A DNA stretch of 64,000 nucleotides from Cryptomeria japonica (taxonomy: Eukaryota > Streptophyta > Pinopsida > Cupressales > Cupressaceae): NCBI RefSeq assembly GCF_030272615.1, contig NC_081412.1, forward strand, positions 474,284,157-474,348,156, given 5' to 3'. The notes beneath the pieces are model-generated. The model was not told the origin of the DNA. It searched no databases and saw nothing but the letters and a program-made list of their open reading frames with translations. The translations under genes and the position numbers were made by a program. Below, piece after piece: positions 11,539-22,769 of this stretch. Each line of letters begins with the position of its first letter. The stretch's first letter is position 1.

Positions 11539-11559
11539 CACTAATACATTTGGGGTCAT
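11539..11559 (+). repeat. Left terminal inverted repeat of the CACTA element
   Basis: CACTA plus 16 more bases match the right end (35093-35113) with one substitution and one inserted G in the first 19 or so positions. The CCGA-containing stretch that follows is less similar. Confidence 0.93.
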
Positions 11560-11606
11560 ATTCCGATGGAGGTTTCCGAAGGACAAGGAGCATTGTGTGA
11601 AAATTT

Positions 11607-11680
11607 GACTTTTTTTTTTTTAAATGCCCGTGTTTGTCGGAATTCCGACGACCTTGGGCATTTTATTAAAAAAAAAAAAC
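11607..11680. repeat. Left subterminal hairpin centred on GTCGGAATTCCGAC
   Basis: The palindrome GTCGGAATTCCGAC at 11636-11649 is flanked by AAATGCCC (11622-11629) and GGGCATTT (11656-11663), and beyond these by T-rich and A-rich runs. The whole forms a long inverted repeat. The same palindrome recurs at the right end, so it is probably a transposase-binding site. Confidence 0.75.
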
Positions 11681-11797
11681 ACAATGCATTTTCATTTTGA
11701 AAGCAAATCTTGCCTCCCTGCCCCCCCCCGTCGGAGCGATCTCTGCACAAGCAAGGTAAGAACTCTTTGTTTTTCAATTTCTTTCTTAACTAATTTT

Positions 11798-11894
11798 TTC
11801 GTAATTTCATTTTCTTTCTTTCCCAGTGTATTGCTGTGTCTGCTTTTTTCGCAATTTCATTTTCTTTCTTTCCCAGTGTATTGCTATGTCTGGT
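11798..11894 (+). repeat. 50-bp tandem duplication near the CACTA left end
   Basis: TTTCATTTTCTTTCTTTCCC and its surroundings occur twice with a 50-bp period (11798-11847 and 11848-11894), differing at a few positions. GCAAGGTAAGAAC at about 11751-11763 just upstream looks like a splice donor, so this may be the leader intron of an element transcript. Confidence 0.8.
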
Positions 11895-11989
11895 CCCACC
11901 CAACATTACCTGTCCTCACCCCCGGATGGCCGATTGAGGAGTAATGTGCTTGGGATGGATTGATCCACACTGACTAGTATAGTTGACAG

Positions 11990-12290
11990 TAGGGAGGGCT
12001 TCTGTTCTCACTCACGGGGTTTCCAGCTACATCCGAAGGGGCTTCTGTTCTCACTCACAGGGTTTCAATGAGAAAGAAAGTAGTTAACCCCGATGGAGCA
12101 CCCTCGATTCGAGTCCAATAAAATCCCCTCCCCTAATTAACGAGGCCAAAGCCTACCTTCATTTCGCATGGGAAGAGGAGGATGCTAACAGTAGTATAAT
12201 GAATGGTCCTTGCCCTCCCGATAGAGTAGGATAAGCAATAGCCAGGAGTTGTCTTGTCCTTGTGATAACTCTCATAAAAAAACCCCTTCG
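11990..12290. other. Possible organelle-derived segment
   Basis: This stretch is less AT-rich than its surroundings and reads unlike the rest of the transposon. GGGCTTCTGTTCTCACTCAC followed by GGGTTTC occurs twice (about 11996 and 12040). The following text (CCCCGATGGAGCACCCTCGA..., CCTTGCCCTCCCGATAGAG...) has the style of plant mitochondrial intergenic DNA. I cannot name a mitochondrial gene, so this is a suspicion from composition. Confidence 0.25.
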
Positions 12291-12385
12291 ATTATGCTTT
12301 GATGCTTGGACTTCTATGAAGAATAGGTTGTTGAATTCTTGGTGTATGGGTGTTTGGGCTGTGGATGTTGAGGCTAAATATTGGG

Positions 12386-12599
12386 CTCGTTTGATGGTGG
12401 AGTGGATTTGGTATTGGAATTGGTTGTTGTGGGGATTGTGTGTGGTGTTTGAGTTGGGTCTAGACCTCAGAGTTAGGGTGAGGGTTGAGGAGGGAGGAGA
12501 GGATGTGTATGCGAGGGGAATGAGGGAGATTAGTAGTATGAGGTTTAGGGTAGAGATTTGTTGAAATTGGAGAGCTTGAATAGATTTTAGATTGATCAT
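12386..12599 (-). pseudogene. Possible N-terminus of a nepenthesin-like aspartic protease
   Basis: Minus-strand translation from an ATG at 12597-12599 gives a hydrophobic stretch (LILLISLIPLAYTSSPPSST) followed by LTLTLRSRP and a KRAQYLAS-like segment. This resembles the signal peptide and start of the propeptide of plant A1-family aspartyl proteases. No catalytic DTG motif is present and the frame runs on into unrelated sequence to 12159. If correct, it is a captured first-exon fragment. The match rests on low-complexity residues and is uncertain. Confidence 0.3.
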
Positions 12600-12637
12600 G
12601 CTTAGATTTGTTGAAATTGGAGAGCTTGAATAGATTT
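12554..12637 (+). repeat. 35-bp direct duplication, period 49
   Basis: AGATTTGTTGAAATTGGAGA and the next 15 bases occur at 12554-12588 and again at 12603-12637 with no differences that I see. Confidence 0.85.
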
Positions 12638-12639
12638 TC

Positions 12640-14139
12640 TCTATTTCAAGTTTATGGATCCAAAGATATTTAAATGAATAATGTATGCATGGACAAACAT
12701 TTCTCTTATATGAGACATGATTGTATATGACAAATTATTTAGGGTGTGTGATTAAAAGTAGTTTACATTTGTTAACACTCTCCCATAAACTTTATTTTAT
12801 TACACAACTTAACTAAATGAAGAATGCCATCTATGAAAAATAGTTTTATTAGACTCCCATGTATAAATGGAGAACATTTAAGAAAAAAAAACCTTCTCCA
12901 AAGTATACAAACGTAATCTTGTTTTAACACCCTTGATTATGTGTTTTCATATCTTTCCTTTCAGAACATTGTCTTTCAAAATGACCAAAATAATTATAAT
13001 ACTAATAGCCTTTCTTTTTCTTTGCTCATCAATTATTCATAAAAATATGTCTTTCATAGTTTCATCAATAAAGGACATGATATTTGACAAGAGAAAAGTA
13101 CTTTTCATCCAATGATGGATTTCTTCAAAGTTGTCACCACCAATCAACTTTGTAGCGATAACAATCAATATACTATTCACCATTTGGAATGATTAGTGTA
13201 ATAAAAAATCATAGATTTAACAATAATCTTTATGATCAATGCTACAAGTTTTTAGATTTAACAATGATCCCTACAACCAACACAATTATTTTTTAGATTT
13301 ACCACCAATCTATGCGATCGAGCTACAATTTTTTTGGATCTAGCAACATTCTTTACAGTCAATGCTACAACTTTTTATATTTATCAATGATCTCTTTGAT
13401 TAATATTATCTATTTCACATATATAATTACTTCAACTACAAATTTCATGCCTCCATATGTATATAATTCAAATGGCCCTTATAATGGTAAAAATATTATT
13501 AATTAAATTTTATAATTTTTAGTAGGATATCTACCCTTGCATGCTTTTGATGCTATAATAGACTTCACTTGTACAAAGAAAGAAGAAAATACAATAGAAT
13601 GAATGGAGACAAGGATGACTAATATGGCCAAATAGTAAAACTAAAAGGTGTAGACAACATGTTGTTTTCTCTAAATAATATATATTGCAATTAATTTTTT
13701 AATTAAACCTTCATAGCTTCTCAAGGTTGATCCTAGGCCAATCATGAATGATTAATATTGCAAGCTTCCTCATATTACAAAATCTAGATAGTCTTTTGAA
13801 ATTATAACAACTTTATAGAATTATCAAATATGATCATACTAAATTTAGGCTTCCTATTCAAGTTAAAAGGGGGCATTACCTAACTAGTTTGATGATTAGG
13901 TCCTATTTATGCCTTATCACTTAAGTTTACTTAGGTTTCACATGGGATACTTATCACTTTACATGTGATCTTATCTTATCACTTTGTTTCTCATATCATA
14001 ATAATAGTACACTTGTCATAATCTTATGATATCTTACTCCTCATCTTGGCCTATATAACCAAGGGGTTTCCTTTTTAATCTCATTTTTATTTGCATTCAT
14101 TGATAAAAGATAGCTTATTCTTGTCTGTAAGTGTAGTCA
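12640..14139. other. AT-rich DNA without recognised genes
   Basis: The sequence is AT-rich with scattered stops in all frames. A loose repeat of phrases like TAGATTTAACAATGATC (about 13200-13400) is the only structure seen. It is probably decayed filler within the CACTA element. Confidence 0.5.
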
Positions 14140-14470
14140 TCTAAGGATAGGAAAAATTCACCATTTGCGTAAGAAAGATGGATAAGATAAATGATTTATG
14201 TGAAATAGATTCACCTAAGAGAAAGTAGATTCACATAAGGATAGGTGGATTTTCCTAAAGATGAAGAGATAAGACTTAACAAAAAGAGGACTTAGGATGA
14301 TGACAAGGAGAATTCATTTAAGGATATGGCATATCCACCTAAGGGATAGTGTATTCTCCCTAGAATATGGAAAAATTATTGATTGGTGGAATGACATACT
14401 AGATCAAGGAATGATACAAGGGTAGATTCACCTAAATATAGGGTAAATTCAGCTAAAAGGGTACCCATGA
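14140..14470 (+). repeat. Degenerate tandem repeat around AGATTCACCTAAGGATA
   Basis: Variants of GATTCACCTAAG(G)ATA recur about eight times, for example near 14208, 14228, 14246, 14330 and 14433. Spacing is irregular at roughly 20-100 bp. No coding potential is apparent. Confidence 0.55.
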
Positions 14471-17158
14471 GATTGTGGTACTGAGTACCTATCTATGGAT
14501 GGTGTATTTGGATACAAGTATGATGAAACCATGCTTGTGTATGATGAAACAAAGTCCAGATCTCTATTATAGGTCCAACATAATCTCTATTATTTGAGAC
14601 ACCATTTTATTAGCATATCCAATTAGGGTAATTTACAGGTTTAATTATGGATCATGTTGTCTATTTCCATGCACTATTGAACTTATTTGGATGTCTTGTG
14701 ATTATTTTAATTTTGAAGTTATAAATAAATTATGTTTGTACCTTTGAAAGGGTAACTCCAATTGATGTTTGGGCAGTTTATTTGAAAACTTATGGTGATT
14801 ATTGCCCTATGTTATGTAATGGAGTTAGTTTTACACTAAGTAATTAACTAGAAAAATGAATTTGTAATGTTGTACAAGTATGATCAAACCATGCTTGTGT
14901 GTTTACATGTTTGTGCATCCTATTGAGAACCAACCTCGCTATTGAGGAACTCAATAAATGTGAGGTTAAGTAGAAGAATGGAAAACTCAAGAAGCTATGG
15001 TGACATATTGTGGCACTAGTAGGGATTATCTCTATTGACCACACCTTTCAAAGATAGTATCCCCTAGTTCTCCTCATAGAATGGACCATTGGATGGCTCA
15101 TAGTTGCTAGAGTATTCAGGTATTTACTTGATTAATTAAACATTATTTGTTTAATTATTTAAGTTCCCTTTATCTCTTTTGCACTTAAGCTAACTTTAGG
15201 TGCATATAATTAATTGTTTCAATTAATTATTATGTGCAAACCTAGGTTTTCCCTTTTAGGGTTTCTTGACCTATTAAAGGTTGAGTTCTTTCTTTTCATT
15301 GTATGAAGAAGGATTATTATTGACAATACATTTTGAAGATTATTGAGCTCTCATCTTTTGGAGCATATTTTTCCTATGTATTCTTTCCTTCTGTGATTTG
15401 CTTCATTGCTTCTCCTTATAACAGGTTTTTCAGCTTGCAGAGACTATTTGGGCTCCTGTGGTGTTGTATTTTCTCAACTCCTATAATAGTGGTATCCTAT
15501 CCTACATTTATCTTGATGGCATTGCTGATAGTTGGTATGTGGTTCTTGGTACGGGTTTCCTCTTACCCTATTATCTTATTTATATCTTTGTTCCAACATG
15601 TGGAGATTGATTTTTGTCATGCTATGATGATTTTCATGTTTGCATGTGTTTTAACATTATGCAAATAGATATGATGTCACACCATACTTATGTTTTGATA
15701 TAGTGTAGGTGATGGTAGCGATTTGGGTTCAAAGCCACAATTCCACACACACACACACAAATATTTGAAGATGCATTTTATATTATTCCTTCTTAGTGGC
15801 GATTAGTGTTGGAAGATTTGCACACATGTAGAGAGGAACTCATGTTAGATACAATAGGTTGTGTTTTATAACATATGAATGTGCCTCATGATGTATACAT
15901 ATAGCTTTGGTGTGTGACATGCATGCACATTTTTCCATAAGACACATTGCTATGTTGCATGTGCCCTATGCATGTCTTCTTTGTGAGGCACGTTGCTATG
16001 TGCAATGTGGCCCTAGGTGTGTCTTCTCTATGAGGTGTATTTCCATGATATGTTAGGATTTGTAGTGTGCAGGCCACAAATGCATGCATGAGGGACTATT
16101 ATTATAGTCATGTTTTTTGGGCATGTAGCCTAGGCATGTCTTCTCCATTAGGTACATGGCCATGCCATGTGGGAGTTTTTGTGTTCATGCCACAAATGCA
16201 CACATGAGGGACTATTATTGGAGTCATGATGAATCTTCACTCTATTTAGCCACAATTTCTAGTCGTATAGTTATGTAATGTGCACTTTTAAGGATTGTGA
16301 AGTTTCTTTCAATTATTGATGATCTCTCATCTTTGTTGCATGGGCCAACAATTTTATTTTATCTTGTTTGAATTAGTTTAATCACTATTGTGAGTTTTCT
16401 GTATTGTGTAGTTATTGTGGCTATGTTTGATTTGCTATTGGAATTGAACACATTGATTTGACTTATTATTGGTACTATTTTTTCTTTCTTTCAATATTTA
16501 TGATCTTTGGTAGTTTAGTGAAACTCTTGCTATTTTTAAATGTTGCCTTATTTGTTGTGATGCAATTCCTCACCAAGATCGACGTAGATAACCTTGGATG
16601 AGTGTATATAAGGAATCAAACATTGGGAAAATTTGAGGATAGGGGTAAGTGTTTGTTGTATGGGTAGCTACGATCCACTTGTACATTCTTAGTGATTATT
16701 GATAGCTATGTCTTGGAGGCTAATCCCATTAAACAAACAAGGGGGAAGTCATACATAATCATATGGATCCTCCCTAGTTGTGTGTGGATTCAAGACCATC
16801 ATTTCATATGGTTATTGGTTACTTTGTGAGACCATGGCATCCTCTTAGACAAATGTGTGAGCCTTGTATTGTTATCCCTGCAATGTGGATGAATAAGTGT
16901 ATGTTAAAATAAATGCTTTTCTTAGAACACTCAAAAATGTCTCTCAGAAATTCTGTAACAGGCAAACTTTTAGTAAGAATTTACAAACACAATGCTCAGA
17001 AATTCACACAATCAGCTACATTAAATACGTTCTCTATTAAGTTCAATGTTTTAAGATGAAAAAGAAGAGTTAAATGGTGTTGGTTCGATTTGCAATTTTT
17101 GTGAAGCTTTTGCACTGAAGTTTCCATAGCCTGATTTTTTTGCCTGTGAAGAAAGACC
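14471..17158. other. Non-coding CACTA interior; degenerate repeat at 15930-16230
   Basis: I see no gene. A (CA)n run lies at about 15745-15760. From about 15930 to 16230 a unit with GCATGTCTTCT, GAGG(C/T)(A/G) and CCACAAATGCA(T/C)(G/A)CATGAGGGAC repeats two to three times imperfectly. A long open frame at 15333-15668 is hydrophobic but shows no family features and is probably chance. Confidence 0.5.
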
Positions 17159-20100
17159 ATGTCAGATAATATCAGCGAAGAACAAAATAAGGAGACAATT
17201 GCTAAATTATGGTCTAACTTGAAAAGAAAAGGTGATGGGAAATGTTATTGTCCCTGCAAAATTTGTAAGGGCTTAAAGACTAGAAGACTTCTAATCAAAA
17301 CAACTAAGAAACATTGTAGGCAGCATGGTCACATTGAAGGGGGACATGATTATCATCCACTGGTAAGTTGTTCATTATATCGTTTTAACAATTTATATAC
17401 ATAAGAAATCACTTGATAATGAGATCACGATCACGATTTATTTATGTATATCAATTTTATATAGGTGGAGCACCCCGAAGCACATGGTATGGATCAACAA
17501 AACCCTGAGAATATGGTTTTCAAAGTGGAGGAACATGGAGGTGTGAATATCGAAGTTGAAGATAATGATCCCATGGAAGATGACGATCATGCACCAGAAA
17601 ACACAATTGAAGATGATGGTACAAATACATTGATCCATGACACATTTACTACTGGCAGAGCTGATCATGATGATCATGATGACCTTGATATTCATGATTT
17701 ACCTCTTCTTGAGAAGGCATATGAGCCCCTTTACAAAGGCTCACAAACAACTCTTCTCTCTGCTATATTGTTGTTGGTGAACTTGAAGGTTATGAATGGT
17801 TTATCCAACATAACAATCTCACGTATGTTAAGGTGTGTCATACATGTCATTACAGTTAATAAATGGTGAATCATGTAGCATTAATATTCTTTATATTAAC
17901 ACCTCAAACTTTTTTTTTTGTTGTAGATTGATAGGTGAGTTTTTCTTACCACCATCAAATATTCTACCTCGCTCATACCGAGAATTATCTGACATTATGA
18001 AAGATATTGGAATGGAGTATCAAACAATAGATGCTTGTCCCAATGATCATATTATATATCATAAACAACATGAATTTGGAACAAAATGCACTGAATGTCA
18101 TATCAGTAGATATCGAATAGATCAAATAACAAAAAAGGTGTCTTGCAAGGTTCTTCGTTATATTCCCATTATTCCACGTATGCAACGATTATTTAGGTGC
18201 ACTAGCTTGGCACAATTTATGGATTACCATGCACGCAATAGAAGTCGAGATGACATTATTCGAATGCCTGCAGATGGTTCAACATTTATGGACATAGAGG
18301 AAAAGTGGCCACACTTTAAAGAAGAACCTCGTAATCTCAGGCTTTCATTAGCAGTGGATGGTGTCAATCCATTTGGAGAGTTGAGATCTATTTACTTGAT
18401 GTGGCCTATTTTTTATATCAACAATAATATTCCTCCATGGATGTCAATAAAGAGGGAGCACATAATGTTGGCAATGATTGTTCCAAGTATTTTATCATTT
18501 AATAGTCATCTACATTTAATTATAAATATTGCAATAAAATGGTCATAATAATTATGTAATGTTTTTGTTCATTCCACTAGGCAAGTACCAAGTTAAAGAT
18601 ATGAATGTATATATTGAGCCTCTTATCGATGAGTTGCTGGAGTTATGGAATGGTGTGACCATGTATGACTCCTCACTTATGGAAGCTAGAATATAATAGA
18701 ATTAATCATCAAGGTAATGTCATTCCATCTAATGGTTTATGTTTGGAATTTGAATTTTTCTATCATGTTTTGTTTACTGATGATGTAATTGATGATACTG
18801 AAGGTCGTCAAGGCATGGATGGCCACTTTCCAAAGGGACTAAAAAGTTATCCCAGACAATTCAGTAGGTTGCCTTACTATGAGTAGCTACAAATTATGCA
18901 TTTGTTTGATACAATGCATATTGGAAAGAATATAACAGAGACATTATGGAAAATATTGGATGGAAGGCGTGACAAAGAAAAAATTGTCAAAATTTGTAGT
19001 GACATTGTGGAATCCAATCATGCAATGAAAAATGTCATTCAATCAAATAGCAATGGAGATCAGATTAATATAAGTGCCCTTCCTTGGTTATTAACAGAGT
19101 AGCAAAGCAATTCTATAAAAGAAGTCATACGAAAAATTTGATTTCCCATAGGATTTGCTTCAAACATAAACAATCTCATATCAAAGAAGAGTGAATTTGG
19201 GCCAGGGATGAAAACGCATGATTGGCATACCTTCATTAAGGTAATTTGCATTCTTGTGTATTTACTATATATTTGTATACTGTGCATGTACTTTTCATTG
19301 TATTATGTTAGAAAACAATGAAAAGATCATTTTATAATTGTTACAGTACGCTCTACCTCTATCTCTCCCAGACCACTTTGACAATAATATCAAGCAAGTC
19401 ATATATGATCCTGGAAAATACATGAGGTAAGTAGTGATGTTTGTTCAATTTGTTGTATAGATATTATATTTGCCATTTGTTTTACTTGCTATGCAATATA
19501 TTGTACATTATTTTGTAAAGTCTCATTTATATATTTTTGCGTCTTCAATCTCTTTTAGGTGGTTGTCATCTAAAGAAATCCACAAGGAAGATATAAAATA
19601 TTGGAAGAGAAAAATCCCTCATCTAATGTGTGAAATGCAAAAGTGTCTACCTTCAACTTTTTTCAATGCACAAGAACACTACCTCATACACCAAGTTGAG
19701 GAGATCGAATTGTGTGGACCTGTGCACACTAGGTCAATGTGGATGGTTGAGAGGCACATTAAATTTTTGAAGGCTTTGGTTCGACAAAGAGCACATCCTA
19801 AGGGTTCTATGGTGGAGGGATATATGGTATACCAAACTATGGTGTACATTACTGAATATCTTCCTAAGTTTGTAGCAAAAATCCACGTAGATCGCATTTG
19901 GGATCCCAACCCCATTAATAAATTTGAACAGGAGCACTTGATGGGGAAAGGTAGATTGAAGAAAGTGAGAGGTAATTATAAGATGTTACTGTAGTAAATT
20001 AATTCTTCATCTTCTAAATAAATCAGTTGTAAGTGGTCTATTAATTATTTGTACAGTTGGTCGGGAGTGGGATGCGCTACATTTGTATATTGCAAACAAT

Positions 20101-21003
20101 CTTGATTGGATGACAGTGTGGATTGAACGATGTCAACATTCTAGTTGCACATTAACATGGGATGGTGTCGCTTCATTGGTTAAAGAAGCTCATCGTAATG
20201 GAGATTCCATTGTTACACAAAGGGAAATTGATTTAGCATATGGTTTAAGAGATCAACAAGTACGTATAATTTTATTAATCACCCGTATGTTTATCAACTC
20301 ATGATGCAATAATTTTAATATGTTAGACATATTGCATGTCAAACACCACAAGGCTATGTGCTGCAATGGTCATAAATTTTGCATCAAACAGTTGGATGAC
20401 ACGAAGAAAACTTATGATTCTGGGATAACTCCAGTCTTTGAGGTGACCAATATTTCATCTAGAAATGACATACATCCTCAAGAGTCTCAAAATCGATACT
20501 ATGGCATTTTGGATGATATACTTGAGTGTGACTTTAATTCCTTCAAATTAGTTATGTTCGTCATCAAATGGTATAGGCTATGACTGAATAAAAATGATCC
20601 TGATAGAACTGTTATCGAACATGATAATGGATTTACAATGGTTAATACAAGGTCATTTGAACGAGTTGGGGATGAGCCCTATGTTCTTCCAAGTCAATGT
20701 GAGTAGGTATTTTACTCGGAGGTTCCACATAAACCGGGTTGGTCATTTGTTGTTAGACATGATCCAAGAGGAAGGCTGATAATGTATAATGTGATGGAAG
20801 AAGATGATATAGATGATGATCATGATCAACAGTTAGTCGATGATGTTCCTGACGGAAATGTACACGAAGAAGAAGCTGATGATGATGATGATGCTGTTGA
20901 TGATGACGATGGTGATGGTGATGGTGATGGTGACGGTGATGTTGATGACGATGACGATGACGAACACAATGACGACGATGATGACGACGATGATGACGAC
21001 GAC

Positions 21004-21094
<91 letters not shown>

Positions 21095-21123
21095 GTCATG
21101 ATGATGAGTTGGATGAAGAATAA
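17159..21123 (+). pseudogene. tnpD: TNPD-type CACTA transposase (Tnp2 family), multi-exon, mutated
   Basis: This is the catalytic transposase of an En/Spm-like element. The first exon (17159-17362) encodes the transposase-associated Cys/His region (CYCPCKICKG ... HCRQHGH) and ends at a GTAAGT donor. Further exons fit AG/GT borders: about 17465-17832, 17927-18485, 18581-18700, 18720-19240, 19347-19426, 19559-19972, 20057-20258 and 20327-21123. The Tnp2 core lies at about 18080-18660 (KWPHFKEEPRNLRLSLAVDG, NPFGELRS). DUF4218 lies at about 19680-19850 (QVEEIELCGPVHTRSMWMVE) and DUF4216 at about 20500-20760 (YYGILDDILECDFNSF). An internal deletion after VTMYDSS (about 18675), stops at about 19100 and 20580, and frameshifts disable it. 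The C-terminus is a poly-Asp tail. Confidence 0.9.
20971..21093 (+). repeat. GAT/GAC microsatellite encoding 41 Asp, with perfect (GAT)30
   Basis: Positions 20971-21003 mix GAC and GAT codons; 21004-21093 is thirty perfect GAT copies. It is in frame with the TNPD C-terminal ORF (20782-21123), giving 41 uninterrupted aspartates. Frames on the other strand read poly-His or poly-Ile and are shadows. Confidence 0.97.
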
Positions 21124-21249
21124 GATCAATGACATGAATCAAACGTATGAGATGCGATTATTATATTATCTATTTAATATTGATATCTTGATAGAAATTG
21201 ATTTGACTTATATGGTTACATAAATAATTCATATGTTTTGAATTCTAAT

Positions 21250-21590
21250 GCCATTACTTAATTAATTCATGATGCACCTCTAGCTATGTGATAGATGGTG
21301 ATTTAAAATACATATGTGATGGATTACATGCTTATGATGATACATGTGAAATTTTTGAACTTTGTGTTTATTTATGGAATGTGGACTACTTATTAGCTAT
21401 GTGATGGATGGTGATTTATGATACGTATGTGATGGATTACATTTTTATGATGATACATATGTGATTCTTATGATGCTCAATTACATATATGATGATACAT
21501 ATGTGATGCTTATGATGCTTATGATACTGCAGTATTTATTGTTTATCAAATTACAAATGTAATGCTTATGATGCTCAATTGTTGGTGTAG
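21250..21590 (+). repeat. Degenerate repeat with TATGTGATG(G)AT / GATGATACAT phrases
   Basis: TAGCTATGTGAT(A/G)GATGGTGATTT occurs near 21281 and 21393, each followed by ATA(C)ATATGTGATGGATTACAT. Further short TATGATGATACATATGTGAT pieces continue to about 21560. This is the spacer between the TNPD stop and the next gene. Confidence 0.7.
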
Positions 21591-21894
21591 GAACCTGAAT
21601 CCCTTTGGCGAGGATCCTACATAGTCTCATGGATCGACAGGTATAAGTCAATACACCTTATAGAAATAATATATTTTTAAAAAATTACAAGAAAAAAAAA
21701 CTTCCCCAGTTTTTCAAACCTCAACATTAGTAGCAAATCTAATACAGTTATCAACACTTGAGGCCCCAGTTGGACTTACTCAAATTTTAATCTCAACATC
21801 AACTTTATGGCCGACTTCTTCATCAATATTACCCTCATTTGCAAAATATCTCTCTCATTACCAACTAACTCTCTCATTTGATGGTGCACAGGTA

Positions 21895-22640
21895 TCACCA
21901 AATAGGTATTTGTCAGATGTGTCTTCCTCGAGTGAGGAAAATGCAGGAATAGAAGAGGAAAGTGAGACATGTAGTAGATCTCAAATAGGGAGATCAACTA
22001 GAGGTCAAAAGATTAGAAGAAAATTCAATAAATGCATGCAATTTTTTCTTGCTCAAGGGGGGTCATGTTCTTATGATGATGAGACCAAAGGCGACATTGA
22101 GGTGCCCTTGAGGTACAAACATCTACTGAAACAATGTGTACCCAAGGAACTTCCTCCAATAAACACTGATTTTTGTGTTAATGAGAGGATATATCGCATA
22201 GCACTTTTGTCGTTACATGGTTTGGGCCTATTTTCCATGGACATCATAAAGGTCTCTTACAACAAAGTTGCTGAATTGATGGAGTTTGTTGGACCTTGTT
22301 ACAATTATAATGATTGGATGTAGATTGTTCAATATAAAAAAAGTATGCATAGGTATGCACTGTCAGCCAATTATATACAACAAAAAGATAATGATCAAAG
22401 TAAATGAGTGGCTATATACATTGATGGAAGGCCAAAAGCAATAGGGAATATTGCAGGTTTTATATATTGTACACGATCTGGGTCAACTAATAAGCAACCC
22501 AATTGCATATTTGAGGCACGTGAGGGAAATTGTGTGTTTGTATGTGCGATAAAATCAATAAGTGTAGGGGAAGAGTTGCTAATCGGTTACAATTTGACTC
22601 GTATAGATACAAACAAAGTTACTATCATGGGGGTGGTATG
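21895..22640 (+). pseudogene. SET-domain-like exon in the second CACTA gene
   Basis: After an AG acceptor (GCACAG at 21889-21894) one frame runs to a GT donor near 22636, with stops at 22321-22323 and 22405-22407. An acidic Ser/Glu start (VSSSSEENAGIEEESE) precedes a region reading like a SET methyltransferase fold. It has an N-terminal HGLGLFSMD (G-x-G-L-F), then IGNIAGFIYCTRSG and KQPNCIFE at the position of the SET N-H-S-C-x-P-N block, then IKSISVGEELLIGYN matching the C-terminal G-E-E-L-x-x-x-Y motif. The usual H-S-C is not conserved and no pre-SET or post-SET cysteines are seen, so activity is doubtful. An upstream exon may be 21591-21640. Splicing into the TNPA-like exons is inferred. 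Confidence 0.65.
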
Positions 22641-22769
22641 TACTATATATATACCATTTAAGCCAACTTCCAATTAATGAATCCAATAAACCATTGTATT
22701 ATTAAGTTTTTTTGCTAAGTCTATTGGTTTCATTTCACTAACGTTTTTATATTTTTTCTTTGTCACAGG

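Noticed and set aside
15333-15668. 111-codon hydrophobic ORF
   Set aside because: It shows no family motif and no splice or promoter context; T-rich DNA gives such frames by chance.
17438-17695. Minus-strand ORF opposite TNPD exon 2
   Set aside because: The plus strand carries the conserved transposase wording here (the EKAYEPLY and SQTTLLSAILLL blocks).
20753-21223. Long ORFs of poly-His, poly-Ile and poly-Met over the GAT repeat
   Set aside because: They are the other frames of the microsatellite that encodes poly-Asp in the transposase frame.
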